A stretch of DNA of 64,000 nucleotides from Thiorhodococcus minor (GTDB lineage Bacteria > Pseudomonadota > Gammaproteobacteria > Chromatiales > Chromatiaceae), in contig NZ_JAAIJQ010000016.1 of NCBI RefSeq assembly GCF_010820565.1, positions 17,416-81,415 on the forward strand, written 5' to 3'. Each line of letters opens with the position of its first letter. Positions within the stretch are counted from its first letter, which is position 1. This document shows positions 17,999-26,179 of the stretch, one piece after another. A model generated the notes under the pieces. It saw nothing but the letters and a program-made list of their open reading frames with translations, did no database searches and was not told where the DNA came from. The position numbers were made by a program, and so were the translations under genes.

Positions 17999-18131
17999 CC
18001 GTGGCGCAGGCGTTGCAAAACATGGCGGACCCACCATAACCCTAGTCAAGGTCACAACCGGCTAGGGCTGCCCAAGGCAACCGCCACGGCTCGACGGTGA
18101 GACAGACCCTGAGAAATGGAGGTGAATCAGC

Positions 18132-18596
18132 GTGGTTCGCGGGGAGGCTAGTATCCTGATCGACACCCAGGCTTCACGGGTGTTCGATTTCGTAGCGACC
18201 GATTTCGCCGACAATTACCGGCGCTGGTCGCCGGAGGTTCAACAGCTAAGGCTGCTGACACCCGGCCCCTTGCGGGTCGGGAGCAAGGCCAGACAGGTCC
18301 GAGTCGACCAGGGGCGCAAGAGCACCACCACTTTCAAGGTCATTGCGCTGGAGCGCCCCAGCAAGGTCGGTTTCGTCGAGCAGACCGGACAGTTTCGAAC
18401 CGAGTACCATATCGAGCCGGCGGGCGATCGGGCCCGGCTGCGCTTCTACTTCGAGCTCGCGCGGCTGGAGCTCTACATGCGTCCCTTCGAGAAGCTCATT
18501 CGCGCGGCGATCCAAGAGGGCGCCGAGCGGGTCGTGCGCAACATCAAAGGCCTGATCGAAAGTGAGCAGACCGGGTCCGCCAAAGGCCTGGGCTGA
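18132..18596 (+). CDS. SRPBCC (START-like) family protein
   Basis: 154 residues with a START/polyketide-cyclase-like pattern: an N-terminal strand ASILIDTQASRVFDFVATDFADNYRRW, a central beta sheet and a long C-terminal helix (YMRPFEKLIRAAIQEGAERVVRNIKGLIE). Such folds bind hydrophobic ligands in a cavity. GTG 18132 is supported by a strong GGAGGTGA ribosome site 6 bases upstream. The gene is 19 bp before a short LOV photoreceptor gene and probably in its operon, so it is a plausible output or ligand partner; that is inference. Confidence 0.8.
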   Translation: MVRGEASILIDTQASRVFDFVATDFADNYRRWSPEVQQLRLLTPGPLRVGSKARQVRVDQGRKSTTTFKVIALERPSKVGFVEQTGQFRTEYHIEPAGDRARLRFYFELARLELYMRPFEKLIRAAIQEGAERVVRNIKGLIESEQTGSAKGLG

Positions 18597-18615
18597 GACG
18601 ATTTCGGAGCTCCCA

Positions 18616-19065
18616 ATGGATTTCATCGTCGAAAAAGACATCGGCACCATCCCTTTCGTGCTGTCGCAGATCCTGGATACCTGCGTGAACGGCGTCACGC
18701 TGTCGGACCCGGACCAGGAAGACAACCCCATCATCTACGCCAACGAGGCCTTCGAGCTGATCACGGGCTATGATCGCGAGGACATCCTAGGCCACAATTG
18801 CCGTTTTTTGCAGGGCGAGGATCGCGACCAGCCCGAGCTGGAGCGGATCCGCGATGCGCTCAAGAACCGCGCCCCCGTCACGGTGACTCTGCGGAACTAC
18901 CGCAAGGACGGCACCCTCTTCTACAACCAGTTCACCATCCGCCCGCTGTACGATCCTCAAGGCAATCTCATCTACTACTTGGGAATTCAGTACGACGTTA
19001 CCGAGAAGGTCAGGGCCGAGAAGGAGCTGGAGCGGCTGAACGCACTCCTCGCTGAGAAAGACTGA
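18616..19065 (+). CDS. Short LOV-domain blue-light photoreceptor
   Basis: 149 residues: a single PAS/LOV domain with the flavin-binding signature GHNCRFLQGED, where Cys62 is the photoactive residue that forms the FMN adduct. The RNYRKDGTLFYNQF and YYLGIQYDVTEK segments are standard LOV strands. The C-terminus is only a short helix (EKVRAEKELERLNALLAEK) that could form a coiled coil, so this is a short LOV protein without a built-in kinase or cyclase domain. ATG 18616 gives the MDFIVEKDIG start; upstream codons belong to the overlapping SRPBCC frame. The output partner is unknown. Confidence 0.93.
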   Translation: MDFIVEKDIGTIPFVLSQILDTCVNGVTLSDPDQEDNPIIYANEAFELITGYDREDILGHNCRFLQGEDRDQPELERIRDALKNRAPVTVTLRNYRKDGTLFYNQFTIRPLYDPQGNLIYYLGIQYDVTEKVRAEKELERLNALLAEKD

Positions 19066-19091
19066 TCGCAAGGCAGTCAGGGTGGCCAACC

Positions 19092-20582
19092 CTAGCTGCG
19101 CTTCGAGACGGCCTCCGCACGACGGCAAATCTCGCGCGGAAGCCCCTTGAGCAGCACGCGATGCGCGGGCTCCAGCGAGAACCAGTAGAGCAGGCCCCAA
19201 ACCCCGGCGGGATGCCAGTAGACCCTGGCAGTCAATCGCGTCCCGCCGCCCTCGCGCGGCTCCAGCTCGAATTCCAGCACGCCCGCGCCAGGCGCCCGCA
19301 TGCCGAAGGCCAAGGTCAAGCGGCGCTCCGGCTCCACGCCGATGACCTTCCAATAGTCGATCTGATCGCCGACCCTGACCTCTTGCGGGTGACGGCGTCC
19401 GCGCCGCAGGCCCGGGCCGCCAACGGCCCAATCCATCCATTCCCGCACTGACCAGAGCCGGTCGAGATAATAGTAGCCATTCTCCCCGCCGATCGCGGAG
19501 ACGACCTGCCAGACAGCCCCGGGACCCGCCCAGGTCTCGGCCTGGCCCGCCGCCTTCTTGGCGTAATAGGAATAGTCGATCTGTCGCTCGCGCACCGTAA
19601 AGGCCCCTTCCGTCCAACGCGTCACCATGGCCCCGCTGCGCTCGATGGCGAATGACGCCTCGACGGCCTCGCGAAACCCGAGCAGCCGCTGCGGCACCAG
19701 ACGCCGCAGCTCCCGATCATCCGCATCGAAGTCATGCCGGAGACCCTCGATCAAGGCGCGCGCGATATTCGTCGGCACGGAGGTCACCAGCCGCAGCCAG
19801 TAGGACGACAGCCGTGGCGTCAAGACGGGCACCGGGATGATCCAAGGCGGTCGGCGCCCGGCGGCCTCGGCCAATATGCACATCATCTCGCCATAGGTCA
19901 GGGTCTCCGGGCCTGCCGCATCGTAGCAGTGCCCTGCCGCCTCCTCGATCCAGGGGATCTGGGCCAGATAGGTCAGCAGATTCTCGAGCGCGATGGGCGG
20001 CGACTTCGCCTGCACCCAGCGCGGCGTCACCATGACGGGCAGATGCAAGACCAGATCGCGCATCACCTCGAAGGCCGCGGATCCGGGTCCGACGATGATC
20101 CCCGCGCGCAGCTCGGTTACCGGCACGGCCCCCTGCCGCAGCACCTCACCCGTGTCGCGCCGCGAGACGATGTGCTCGCTCGCCGCGTCGTCCGGCACCA
20201 GCCCGCCGAGATAGACGATTCTCCGCACGCCCGCCTCGGCCGCGGCGGCGGCGAAGTTGCGCGCAGCCTCGAGGTCCAAGCGTCCGAAGTCCCGCCCGGC
20301 GGCCATGGAGTGGACCAGGTAGTAGGCCACTTCGACACCCTTGAGCGCGGGGACCAGGCTTTCCGGGACGAGGACATCCGCGGCGATGATCTCCGCGCCC
20401 TTCCAGCCACGCGCCTCCAAGACGTCCGCGTGGCGCGACGAGGCGCGCACGGCTCGCCCCTCGGCGAGCAAGTGGACGACCAGATGACTGCCGATGTAGC
20501 CACTGGCACCGAACACCAGCCAGCGTCCGCTATCCGCCACAGGACGGCTCCGCGAGGCCTCAGCTTCCCCTTGCTCGGTCAT
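19092..20582 (-). CDS. SDR-type NAD(P)-binding protein with DUF2867 domain
   Basis: 496 residues. The N-terminal Rossmann domain begins WLVFGASGYIGSHLV (GxxGxxG dinucleotide site), with YYLVHSMAAG and YLGGLVPDD as further SDR (atypical, NmrA-like) motifs; residues about 330-490 form a DUF2867/SRPBCC-like region (VRVGDQIDYWKVIGVEPERRLTLAFGMRAPG). Related proteins often occur beside photolyase, carotenoid or singlet-oxygen response genes. Substrate unknown. ATG 20582 starts a polar lead followed by the Rossmann strand; the further upstream frame looks non-coding. It converges on the LOV gene, 26 bp away. Confidence 0.87.
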   Translation of the reverse strand: MTEQGEAEASRSRPVADSGRWLVFGASGYIGSHLVVHLLAEGRAVRASSRHADVLEARGWKGAEIIAADVLVPESLVPALKGVEVAYYLVHSMAAGRDFGRLDLEAARNFAAAAAEAGVRRIVYLGGLVPDDAASEHIVSRRDTGEVLRQGAVPVTELRAGIIVGPGSAAFEVMRDLVLHLPVMVTPRWVQAKSPPIALENLLTYLAQIPWIEEAAGHCYDAAGPETLTYGEMMCILAEAAGRRPPWIIPVPVLTPRLSSYWLRLVTSVPTNIARALIEGLRHDFDADDRELRRLVPQRLLGFREAVEASFAIERSGAMVTRWTEGAFTVRERQIDYSYYAKKAAGQAETWAGPGAVWQVVSAIGGENGYYYLDRLWSVREWMDWAVGGPGLRRGRRHPQEVRVGDQIDYWKVIGVEPERRLTLAFGMRAPGAGVLEFELEPREGGGTRLTARVYWHPAGVWGLLYWFSLEPAHRVLLKGLPREICRRAEAVSKRS

Positions 20583-20940
20583 TTCGCTTCGCTCCTCCCG
20601 AATCCGGGATCGGACATCGACATCCAATGGCTCGTCGCCTGAGTCGCCGTTGGGCTCCGGGTAGAGCCGCCGAGCCGGAAAGGCCCACGACGCGCTCGCG
20701 GAGATGCCGATCGGCAAACATCCGCATCGGCGTCATGAGACCTTGCTTAGGGCGGCCCCACCGGATTCCAACACAGCCTCCGTTGCCAGGCGCGCACCCG
20801 AGGTCAAGAGGCCAAATTCGCGCCATCGGGCGCAGCATCCCGCAACGGCTCGCAAGAGCCCATGTTTCTTTTGCCGCCGCCGGACCCAATCTCGCACGCA
20901 TCGACGCGTAATGCCAACAGCGCATGGAGCCAAGATTTCG
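20583..20940. other. 358-bp divergent intergenic region
   Basis: Separates the leftward SDR-DUF2867 gene from the rightward SOUL gene and must hold both promoters. I see no confident promoter, operator or RNA element; in-frame ATG 20911 is an alternative start for the SOUL protein. Confidence 0.5.
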
Positions 20941-21600
20941 ATGACAGCGAGATTCCGAATCGACGGGCTGAGCGGACGACTCATGCTCGTCCTTGCGATG
21001 CTTTTAGCCGGGGGCACTGCAATGGCGATCGAAGAGCCAAGCTACCAGGTCGTTCGCACCTATCCGGTGTTCGAGCTACGCCAGTACGCGGCCTATGTCG
21101 TCGCCGAGACGGAGGTCCAAGGCGATTTCGACAAGGTGGGCAGCCAGGCCTTCCGGATTCTCGCCGACTACATCTTCGGCAACAATGAGTCGAAGACGAA
21201 GATGGCGATGACGGCGCCGGTCAATCAACGGGCAGCCGGGGGCGAGAAGATCGCAATGACGGCCCCGGTCGGCCAGCGCCCCGGCGGCTCGGGCGCGGAC
21301 CGCTATCTCTTGAGCTTCGTCATGCCTTCCAGCTACAGTCTGGACGCACTGCCCAAGCCGAAGGATCCGCGCGTCACCTTGCGCCCAGAGCCGGCCAAGC
21401 TGATGGCCGTTCGGCGCTATTCGGGGCGTTGGACGCTCAGCAACTACGAGAAAAACCGCCGTATCCTGCTCATGGCCCTCGATGAGGCCAAGCTCGAGGC
21501 CATCGGCGCCCCCCTCTACGCGCGCTACAACCCACCCTTCACGCCCTGGTTCCTGCGGCGCAACGAGGTCATGATCGAGGTCTCGCCCCCGCGCGATTGA
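20941..21600 (+). CDS. Exported SOUL-family heme-binding-like protein
   Basis: 219 residues. A signal peptide (about 1-29, ending GGTAMA) precedes a SOUL domain: YQVVRTYPVFELRQYAAYVVAETEV, then two repeats of the KIAMTAPV motif, and NPPFTPWFLRRNEVMIEV at the end. SOUL proteins bind heme or tetrapyrroles, though many bacterial members are uncharacterised. An exported form could handle heme in the periplasm. ATG 20941 gives the cleanest signal peptide; ATG 20911 adds ten residues. Confidence 0.9.
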   Translation: MTARFRIDGLSGRLMLVLAMLLAGGTAMAIEEPSYQVVRTYPVFELRQYAAYVVAETEVQGDFDKVGSQAFRILADYIFGNNESKTKMAMTAPVNQRAAGGEKIAMTAPVGQRPGGSGADRYLLSFVMPSSYSLDALPKPKDPRVTLRPEPAKLMAVRRYSGRWTLSNYEKNRRILLMALDEAKLEAIGAPLYARYNPPFTPWFLRRNEVMIEVSPPRD

Positions 21601-21830
21601 GACGCGCAGAGATCCGCTCCGACGACGAAAGCTCGACCGCAGGCGCCCAAGAGCGCCCCCGCCCCCCCGCATCCGCTCCAGGTGCTATTTTCAGGGTGAT
21701 GCCGGCGGTCCGAGAACCTCCCCGGGTGGATGGCAGTCCGCTATCCCAACGCAGCTCGGGGCCGCTAGGCCGCCCACAATGCGCTGGCTCGCGCCCATTG
21801 CGCTCGTCGTCGCCCAGGACAGGAGCATTC

Positions 21831-22709
21831 ATGACACCCGAATCGCTCGTCGCGCAGACCGAGACCCTCTTCTCCTTTCCGGACGCGGCCTATCGCGTGC
21901 AGGAGCTGATCGAGGCACCCTCCACGCGGGCTCAGGATCTCGCCGAGGTGATCCTCTGTGACGCGGCCCTGACCGCTCGCTTGCTGCGACTCGTCAACAG
22001 CCCGGTCTTCGCCCCCGCCTCCCCCGTCACCAAGGTCGCGCAAGCGGTGAACCTTCTCGGCACGCGCGCCTTGAGGGACCTGGTCTTCGCGACCTGCGCG
22101 ATCGAGACATTCGCGGGCTTGCCGGAGGACGGGCTCAATATGGAGCATTTCTGGCGCTACTCGGTCACCAGCGGCATCGCCGCGCGCACGCTCGCCAGCG
22201 AGCGCGGCCTACCCGCGAGCGAGCACCTCTTCCTCATCGGCCTAGTGCATGGGCTGGGGAAGCTGATCCTGCTCAGCCAATGCCCAACGCAGGTCCGCGA
22301 GGTCATGCAACGCCTGGGCAAGACGGCGACGATTGAGGAGACCGCCGCAGCGGAAGAGCAGGTCCTAGGCTTCAACTACGCCGAGCTCGGCGCGACCCTG
22401 CTCAAGGCGTGGCGCTTCCCGGACAGCATTTGGGTGCCCGTCCAATATCACTTGCAGCCAGGGCGCGCGCCCACGCACCGGCTCGAGACCGAGACGCTCT
22501 GGGCCAGCGTCAGCGTCGCCAGCGACATGCTCGCCGCAGACCTGGCGAAAGGGGACGAGCCTGGCTCAGTCCAGATCCCCGAGCCCGAGAGAATCGCCAA
22601 GCCCTTGCGCCTGCCGGCGGAATCCATCGCCCGCCTGCCCCTTGAGATCGAGCTCGAGATCCTGGAGATGCTCGAGATCCTGATACCCGGCTGCTCACTG
22701 ATCCCATAG
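21831..22709 (+). CDS. HDOD-domain signalling protein
   Basis: 292 residues formed almost entirely by one HDOD domain (LVAQTETLFSFPDAAYRVQEL, then DAALTARLLRLVNSPVF, VNLLGTRALRDLV and LIGLVHGLGKLIL). HDOD is a catalytically degenerate HD fold used in bacterial signalling and cell-cycle or motility control. No second output domain is attached. The strongly acidic C-terminal end (LEIELEILEMLEILI) is unusual. ATG 21831 follows an AGGAG-like site. Confidence 0.88.
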   Translation: MTPESLVAQTETLFSFPDAAYRVQELIEAPSTRAQDLAEVILCDAALTARLLRLVNSPVFAPASPVTKVAQAVNLLGTRALRDLVFATCAIETFAGLPEDGLNMEHFWRYSVTSGIAARTLASERGLPASEHLFLIGLVHGLGKLILLSQCPTQVREVMQRLGKTATIEETAAAEEQVLGFNYAELGATLLKAWRFPDSIWVPVQYHLQPGRAPTHRLETETLWASVSVASDMLAADLAKGDEPGSVQIPEPERIAKPLRLPAESIARLPLEIELEILEMLEILIPGCSLIP

Positions 22710-23187
22710 GCGGCACCGCGAACGCCCTTGCACCCTAAAAGGGACCATCAGCTTCCAGCCCTCACGGGTCATGCCGAGCAGTCACGAGCCGGTCCCGTGG
22801 GCTCGAACGCCGGGACGACCACCGCATTCGCCAGCGGCATCACACACTCAGATCAATAGAGTCCTGCCTCTTTGGTAACGACTCGATCTGGACCGCCTGG
22901 CCAGCCCCGCTCTCGACGGGCTTCGCCCTCAGCCTGTCGGCGCGGTCGCGCAAGGACGGCTTCCAAGCAGCACCAGAAGACGCTCCTCCAAGATCCTGCG
23001 AATCCCCCGCAGAGATCCAGGAGCATTTTGCTTGGTCATCTCCCCGACAAGTCGTTGCCCTGCCCTTTGTCGCAAACCCCTCAATCGCCACCACAGAGGC
23101 ACCTAAGAGTCTGATAAATCAGCAGCAAATGAACGGCACAGGCTTTGCTTCAGTGAACGCAACGGCACTCAGGAGTCAGCCACGGCA
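22710..23187. other. 478-bp region upstream of nifV
   Basis: No convincing gene. It holds the sigma-54 promoter at 23135-23149. I found no perfect TGT-N10-ACA NifA site by eye. The short leftward frame at 22840-23094 has no recognisable motifs and is not called. Confidence 0.55.
23135..23149 (+). promoter_or_regulatory. Sigma-54 (-24/-12) promoter of the nif operon
   Basis: GGCACAGGCTTTGCT has the invariant GG and GC dinucleotides exactly 10 bases apart and matches the GGCAC-N5-TTGC consensus. It sits 39 bp before the nifV start. Nif genes are classically transcribed by RpoN with the activator NifA, so nitrogen and oxygen control is expected. Confidence 0.85.
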
Positions 23188-24336
23188 ATGAAGCAGAGCA
23201 AGGTCACCATCAACGACACCACCTTACGCGACGGCGAGCAGTCGGCTGGCGTCGCCTTCTCCCTGGAGGAGAAGCTGGCGATCGCACGCGGCCTTGACAC
23301 GCTCGGGGTTCCCGAGCTCGAGATCGGCATCCCGGCCATGGGCGAGGAGGAGTGCGAATCCATCCGCGCCGTGGCGGCATTGGGATTGTCGGCGCGCTTG
23401 ATGGTGTGGACCCGAATGCTCCCGCAAGACATGGCGCTCTGCGGCGACCTGGGCGTCGACATGGTGGATCTCTCCATCCCGCTGTCGGACCAGCAGATTG
23501 CGCGCAAGCTCGGCCGCGACCGCGACTGGGTGCTGCGGCAGATCCGCACCCAGGTCCGCGCGGCCCAGGACCTGGGGCTGGATGTCTGCGTCGGTGCCGA
23601 GGACGCCTCCCGCGCCGATCCCGAGCTGCTGTGGCTGGCCGCCGAGGCCGCCCAAGAGGCCGGTGCCCGCCGCTTCCGCTTCGCCGATACGGTCGGGCTA
23701 ATGGACCCCTTCGCCGTCTACGAGCGCATCCGCGATCTGCGCGCCATCGTCGATCTGGAGATCGAGATGCACGCCCACAACGACCTCGGCATGGCGACGG
23801 CAAATACCCTGGCGGCCGTGCGCGGCGGTGCGACCCATGTCAACACCACGGTCCACGGGCTCGGCGAGCGCGCTGGCAATGCCCCGCTGGAAGAAGTCGC
23901 GATGGGGCTGCGCCACACCCAGAACATCGACACAGGCGTCCATCTGCATCACTTCGAGAGCCTCTCGCAGCTGGTCGCCCAGGCCTCCGGCCGCCCGGTC
24001 TGCTGGCACAAGAGCTTGGTTGGACTCGGCGCCTTCACCCATGAGGCAGGCATCCATGTCGATGGTCTGCTCAAGGACCCATTGAACTACCAAGGCGTCG
24101 ACCCCGCCGAGCTGGGGCGAGCCCACCGCATGGTGCTCGGCAAACACTCCGGCAAGCACGCCGTCCAGCAGATCTATGCGGAGCTGTTGCGCTTCGAGCT
24201 CGACACCGACCAGGCCGAGCGGGTGCTGCCCCTGGTGCGGCGCTTCGTCACCGAGACCAAGCGCAGCCCCGAGACGGGCGACCTGAGACGCTTTCTGACC
24301 GAAATCGGCCACCCACAGGCCGCATTGCTCCAGTAG
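23188..24336 (+). CDS. nifV: Homocitrate synthase
   Basis: 382 residues. DmpG/LeuA-like barrel with the [14 protein letters not shown] active-site start, the metal-binding [14 protein letters not shown] and the [20 protein letters not shown] motif, then [20 protein letters not shown]. NifV condenses acetyl-CoA with 2-oxoglutarate to homocitrate, the organic ligand of FeMo-cofactor. Placement at the head of cysE-nifW-nifZM-clpX, behind a sigma-54 promoter, separates it from LeuA. Confidence 0.96.
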   Translation: MKQSKVTINDTTLRDGEQSAGVAFSLEEKLAIARGLDTLGVPELEIGIPAMGEEECESIRAVAALGLSARLMVWTRMLPQDMALCGDLGVDMVDLSIPLSDQQIARKLGRDRDWVLRQIRTQVRAAQDLGLDVCVGAEDASRADPELLWLAAEAAQEAGARRFRFADTVGLMDPFAVYERIRDLRAIVDLEIEMHAHNDLGMATANTLAAVRGGATHVNTTVHGLGERAGNAPLEEVAMGLRHTQNIDTGVHLHHFESLSQLVAQASGRPVCWHKSLVGLGAFTHEAGIHVDGLLKDPLNYQGVDPAELGRAHRMVLGKHSGKHAVQQIYAELLRFELDTDQAERVLPLVRRFVTETKRSPETGDLRRFLTEIGHPQAALLQ

Positions 24337-24357
24337 TCGGTGCGGGAGACCCCAGAC

Positions 24358-25140
24358 ATGAGCGAGGCCATTCTAGAGCGACCGATCGAGCCAGGTGTCT
24401 GGTCGACCATCGCCGAGGACGTGGACTGCATCTTCGAGCGCGACCCGGCGGCGCGCACGCGCTTCGAGGTCTACACGACCTACCCCGGGGTCCATGCCGT
24501 CATCCTCTATCGCCTGGCGCACCCGCTCTGGGGGCGCGGCTGGCGCTGGCTGCCGCGCTTCATGTCCTACATCGCGCGGATCTGGACCAGCATCGACATT
24601 CATCCCGGCGCCACCATCGGCCGCCGCTTCTTCATCGATCATGGCGCCGGCGTCGTCATCGGCGAGACGGCCGAGATCGGCGACGACGTTACCCTCTACC
24701 ATGGGGTCACCCTAGGCGGCACCTCCTGGCGCAAGGGCAAACGCCACCCGACGCTCGGTGACGGCTGCGTGGTCGGCGCCGGGGCCAAGATTCTCGGTCC
24801 TGTGATCCTCGGCGGACACGTCAAGGTCGGGGCCAACTCGGTCGTGATCGGCAATGTGCCGGAAGACAGCACGGTGGTTGGCATCCCGGCCAAGGTGGTC
24901 AAGTCGCGCAAATCGCACAACCTCACCCCGCACGGTATCGACCTCGACCATCACCTGATCCCGGACCCGGTCGCCGGGGCCATCTCCTGCCTGCTGGAGC
25001 GTATCCGTCACCTGGAGCAAGAGATCGGGATTCACGGTTGCCTGCCGGGCGGCACCGAGCAGGAAGACGAGTGCGGAAGCTGCGAAGCGATCCAGGTCTG
25101 CGAGCCACCCGACCGGCGCGAGCACCTCACGGAGGCATAG
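24358..25140 (+). CDS. cysE: nif-linked serine O-acetyltransferase (CysE/NifP type)
   Basis: 260 residues. Left-handed beta-helix acetyltransferase: [39 protein letters not shown] and [20 protein letters not shown]. It makes O-acetylserine, boosting cysteine supply for the Fe-S clusters of nitrogenase. The C-terminal tail is unusual, with a small Cys cluster ([14 protein letters not shown]) that could bind metal or sense redox state. ATG 24358 is preferred over GTG 24340. It lies 21 bp after nifV and 4 bp before the next gene. Confidence 0.94.
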   Translation: MSEAILERPIEPGVWSTIAEDVDCIFERDPAARTRFEVYTTYPGVHAVILYRLAHPLWGRGWRWLPRFMSYIARIWTSIDIHPGATIGRRFFIDHGAGVVIGETAEIGDDVTLYHGVTLGGTSWRKGKRHPTLGDGCVVGAGAKILGPVILGGHVKVGANSVVIGNVPEDSTVVGIPAKVVKSRKSHNLTPHGIDLDHHLIPDPVAGAISCLLERIRHLEQEIGIHGCLPGGTEQEDECGSCEAIQVCEPPDRREHLTEA

Positions 25141-25144
25141 AGAA

Positions 25145-25687
25145 ATGGATCTTCTGGACTTCAACGGCGAGGACATGTACTTCGACGAGCCGGTCAGCCC
25201 GGAGGTCGAGTCGCTGCTCGCCGACGCGGCATCCCGCTATGGCGAGCCCGGCGCCGAGCTGAGCCTGCTGCACGCCTATTTTCTCGAGCCGCAGCACCTC
25301 AGCGTGCTCGTCGCCCTCTATCGCTATTTCTATTACAGGCACCGCTACCAAGAGGCCCTCATCATCGCGGACCGCGCTATCGCGCTCAGCGCCGAGCGCC
25401 TCGGCATCAGGGTGCACTGGCGCGAGCTGACCGAGGCGCACCTCGGCCACTCCGTGCAGGTCTCCATGGCTCTGACACGCTTCCTGCTGCTCGCACTCAA
25501 GGGCGCGGGCTACCTGCTGATGAGGCAGAACCGTCCAGCGGAGGCCCTGGAGCGCTTCGAGAAGCTCGCGGAGATCGACACCAGCGACCGGCTCGGCATC
25601 AATGAGCTGCTATCCATGGCGCGCAATGCCGTCGCCGAGGAGCAGATCGCCGGAGCCGGCGACAACGTGCGCTTCCTCGGACGCTGA
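25145..25687 (+). CDS. TPR-like protein of the nif operon
   Basis: 180 residues, all-helical by appearance. An acidic start (DLLDFNGEDMYFDEPVSPEVE) is followed by TPR-like helices (LYRYFYYRHRYQEALIIADRAIAL near 60-83; GYLLMRQNRPAEALERFEKLAEID near 122-145). Similar small proteins occur between cysE and nifW in proteobacterial nif clusters, but no biochemical role is known to me. It starts 4 bp after cysE, so co-expression is near certain. Confidence 0.8.
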   Translation: MDLLDFNGEDMYFDEPVSPEVESLLADAASRYGEPGAELSLLHAYFLEPQHLSVLVALYRYFYYRHRYQEALIIADRAIALSAERLGIRVHWRELTEAHLGHSVQVSMALTRFLLLALKGAGYLLMRQNRPAEALERFEKLAEIDTSDRLGINELLSMARNAVAEEQIAGAGDNVRFLGR

Positions 25688-25710
25688 CGACAAGACAAGA
25701 TGGATGAGAT

Positions 25711-25791
25711 GTAGGCTGAGCAAGCGCAGCGCAGTCCACCAGACCGCGACAGCGCGATCCCATGCGGACTTCGCACGCTGATCCAACCTAC
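25711..25791. repeat. Dispersed palindromic repeat inside the nif operon
   Basis: GTAGGCTGAGCAAGCGCAGC followed by GCAGTCCACC on the left and ATCCAACCTAC on the right; family resemblance to 55077-55143 is clear. It fills the 147-bp gap between the TPR gene and nifW. A hairpin here could act as a processing or attenuation point between the two halves of the operon. Confidence 0.75.
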
Positions 25792-25834
25792 TGCCAGAAA
25801 CCGAGCCCAACCCCCTCGACCCCCGGAGGCGAGC

Positions 25835-26179
25835 ATGACCAACGAAGATTTCGAGCTCGATATGAGCGAGCTTTCCAGCGCCGAGGAATTCCTCGAGTAT
25901 TTCGGCATCGAGTACGAGCGCGGCATCGTGCAAGTCAATCGCCTGCACATTCTGCAGCGCTTCCATGACTATCTCGCCCAGGCGGACGAGATGCCCGAGA
26001 GCGCCGATGCACAGTGGGCGCTCCACGCGGACCTGCTCAAGGCCGCCTACGCGGACTTCGTCTCCTCCGACGCCGCCACCGAGAAGGTCTTCCGCGTCTT
26101 CCGCATGAACGAGCCCAAGCAAGTCGCCGTTCCGCTCAGCGACCTCATGGAGCAGGTTCCGCATGCGCCCTCAGTATGA
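25835..26179 (+). CDS. nifW: Nitrogenase-stabilising protein NifW
   Basis: 114 residues with the NifW pattern SAEEFLEYFGIEYERGIVQVNRLHILQRF and the C-terminal EKVFRVFRMNE...VPLSDLMEQV. NifW protects the MoFe protein or helps its maturation. A GGAGG ribosome site lies just upstream. Its end overlaps the nifZ-nifM gene by 17 bp. Confidence 0.94.
   Translation: MTNEDFELDMSELSSAEEFLEYFGIEYERGIVQVNRLHILQRFHDYLAQADEMPESADAQWALHADLLKAAYADFVSSDAATEKVFRVFRMNEPKQVAVPLSDLMEQVPHAPSV

Noticed and set aside
22840..23094. 84-codon leftward frame upstream of nifV
   Set aside because: No ribosome site, motif or codon bias; lies in the promoter region of the nif operon.
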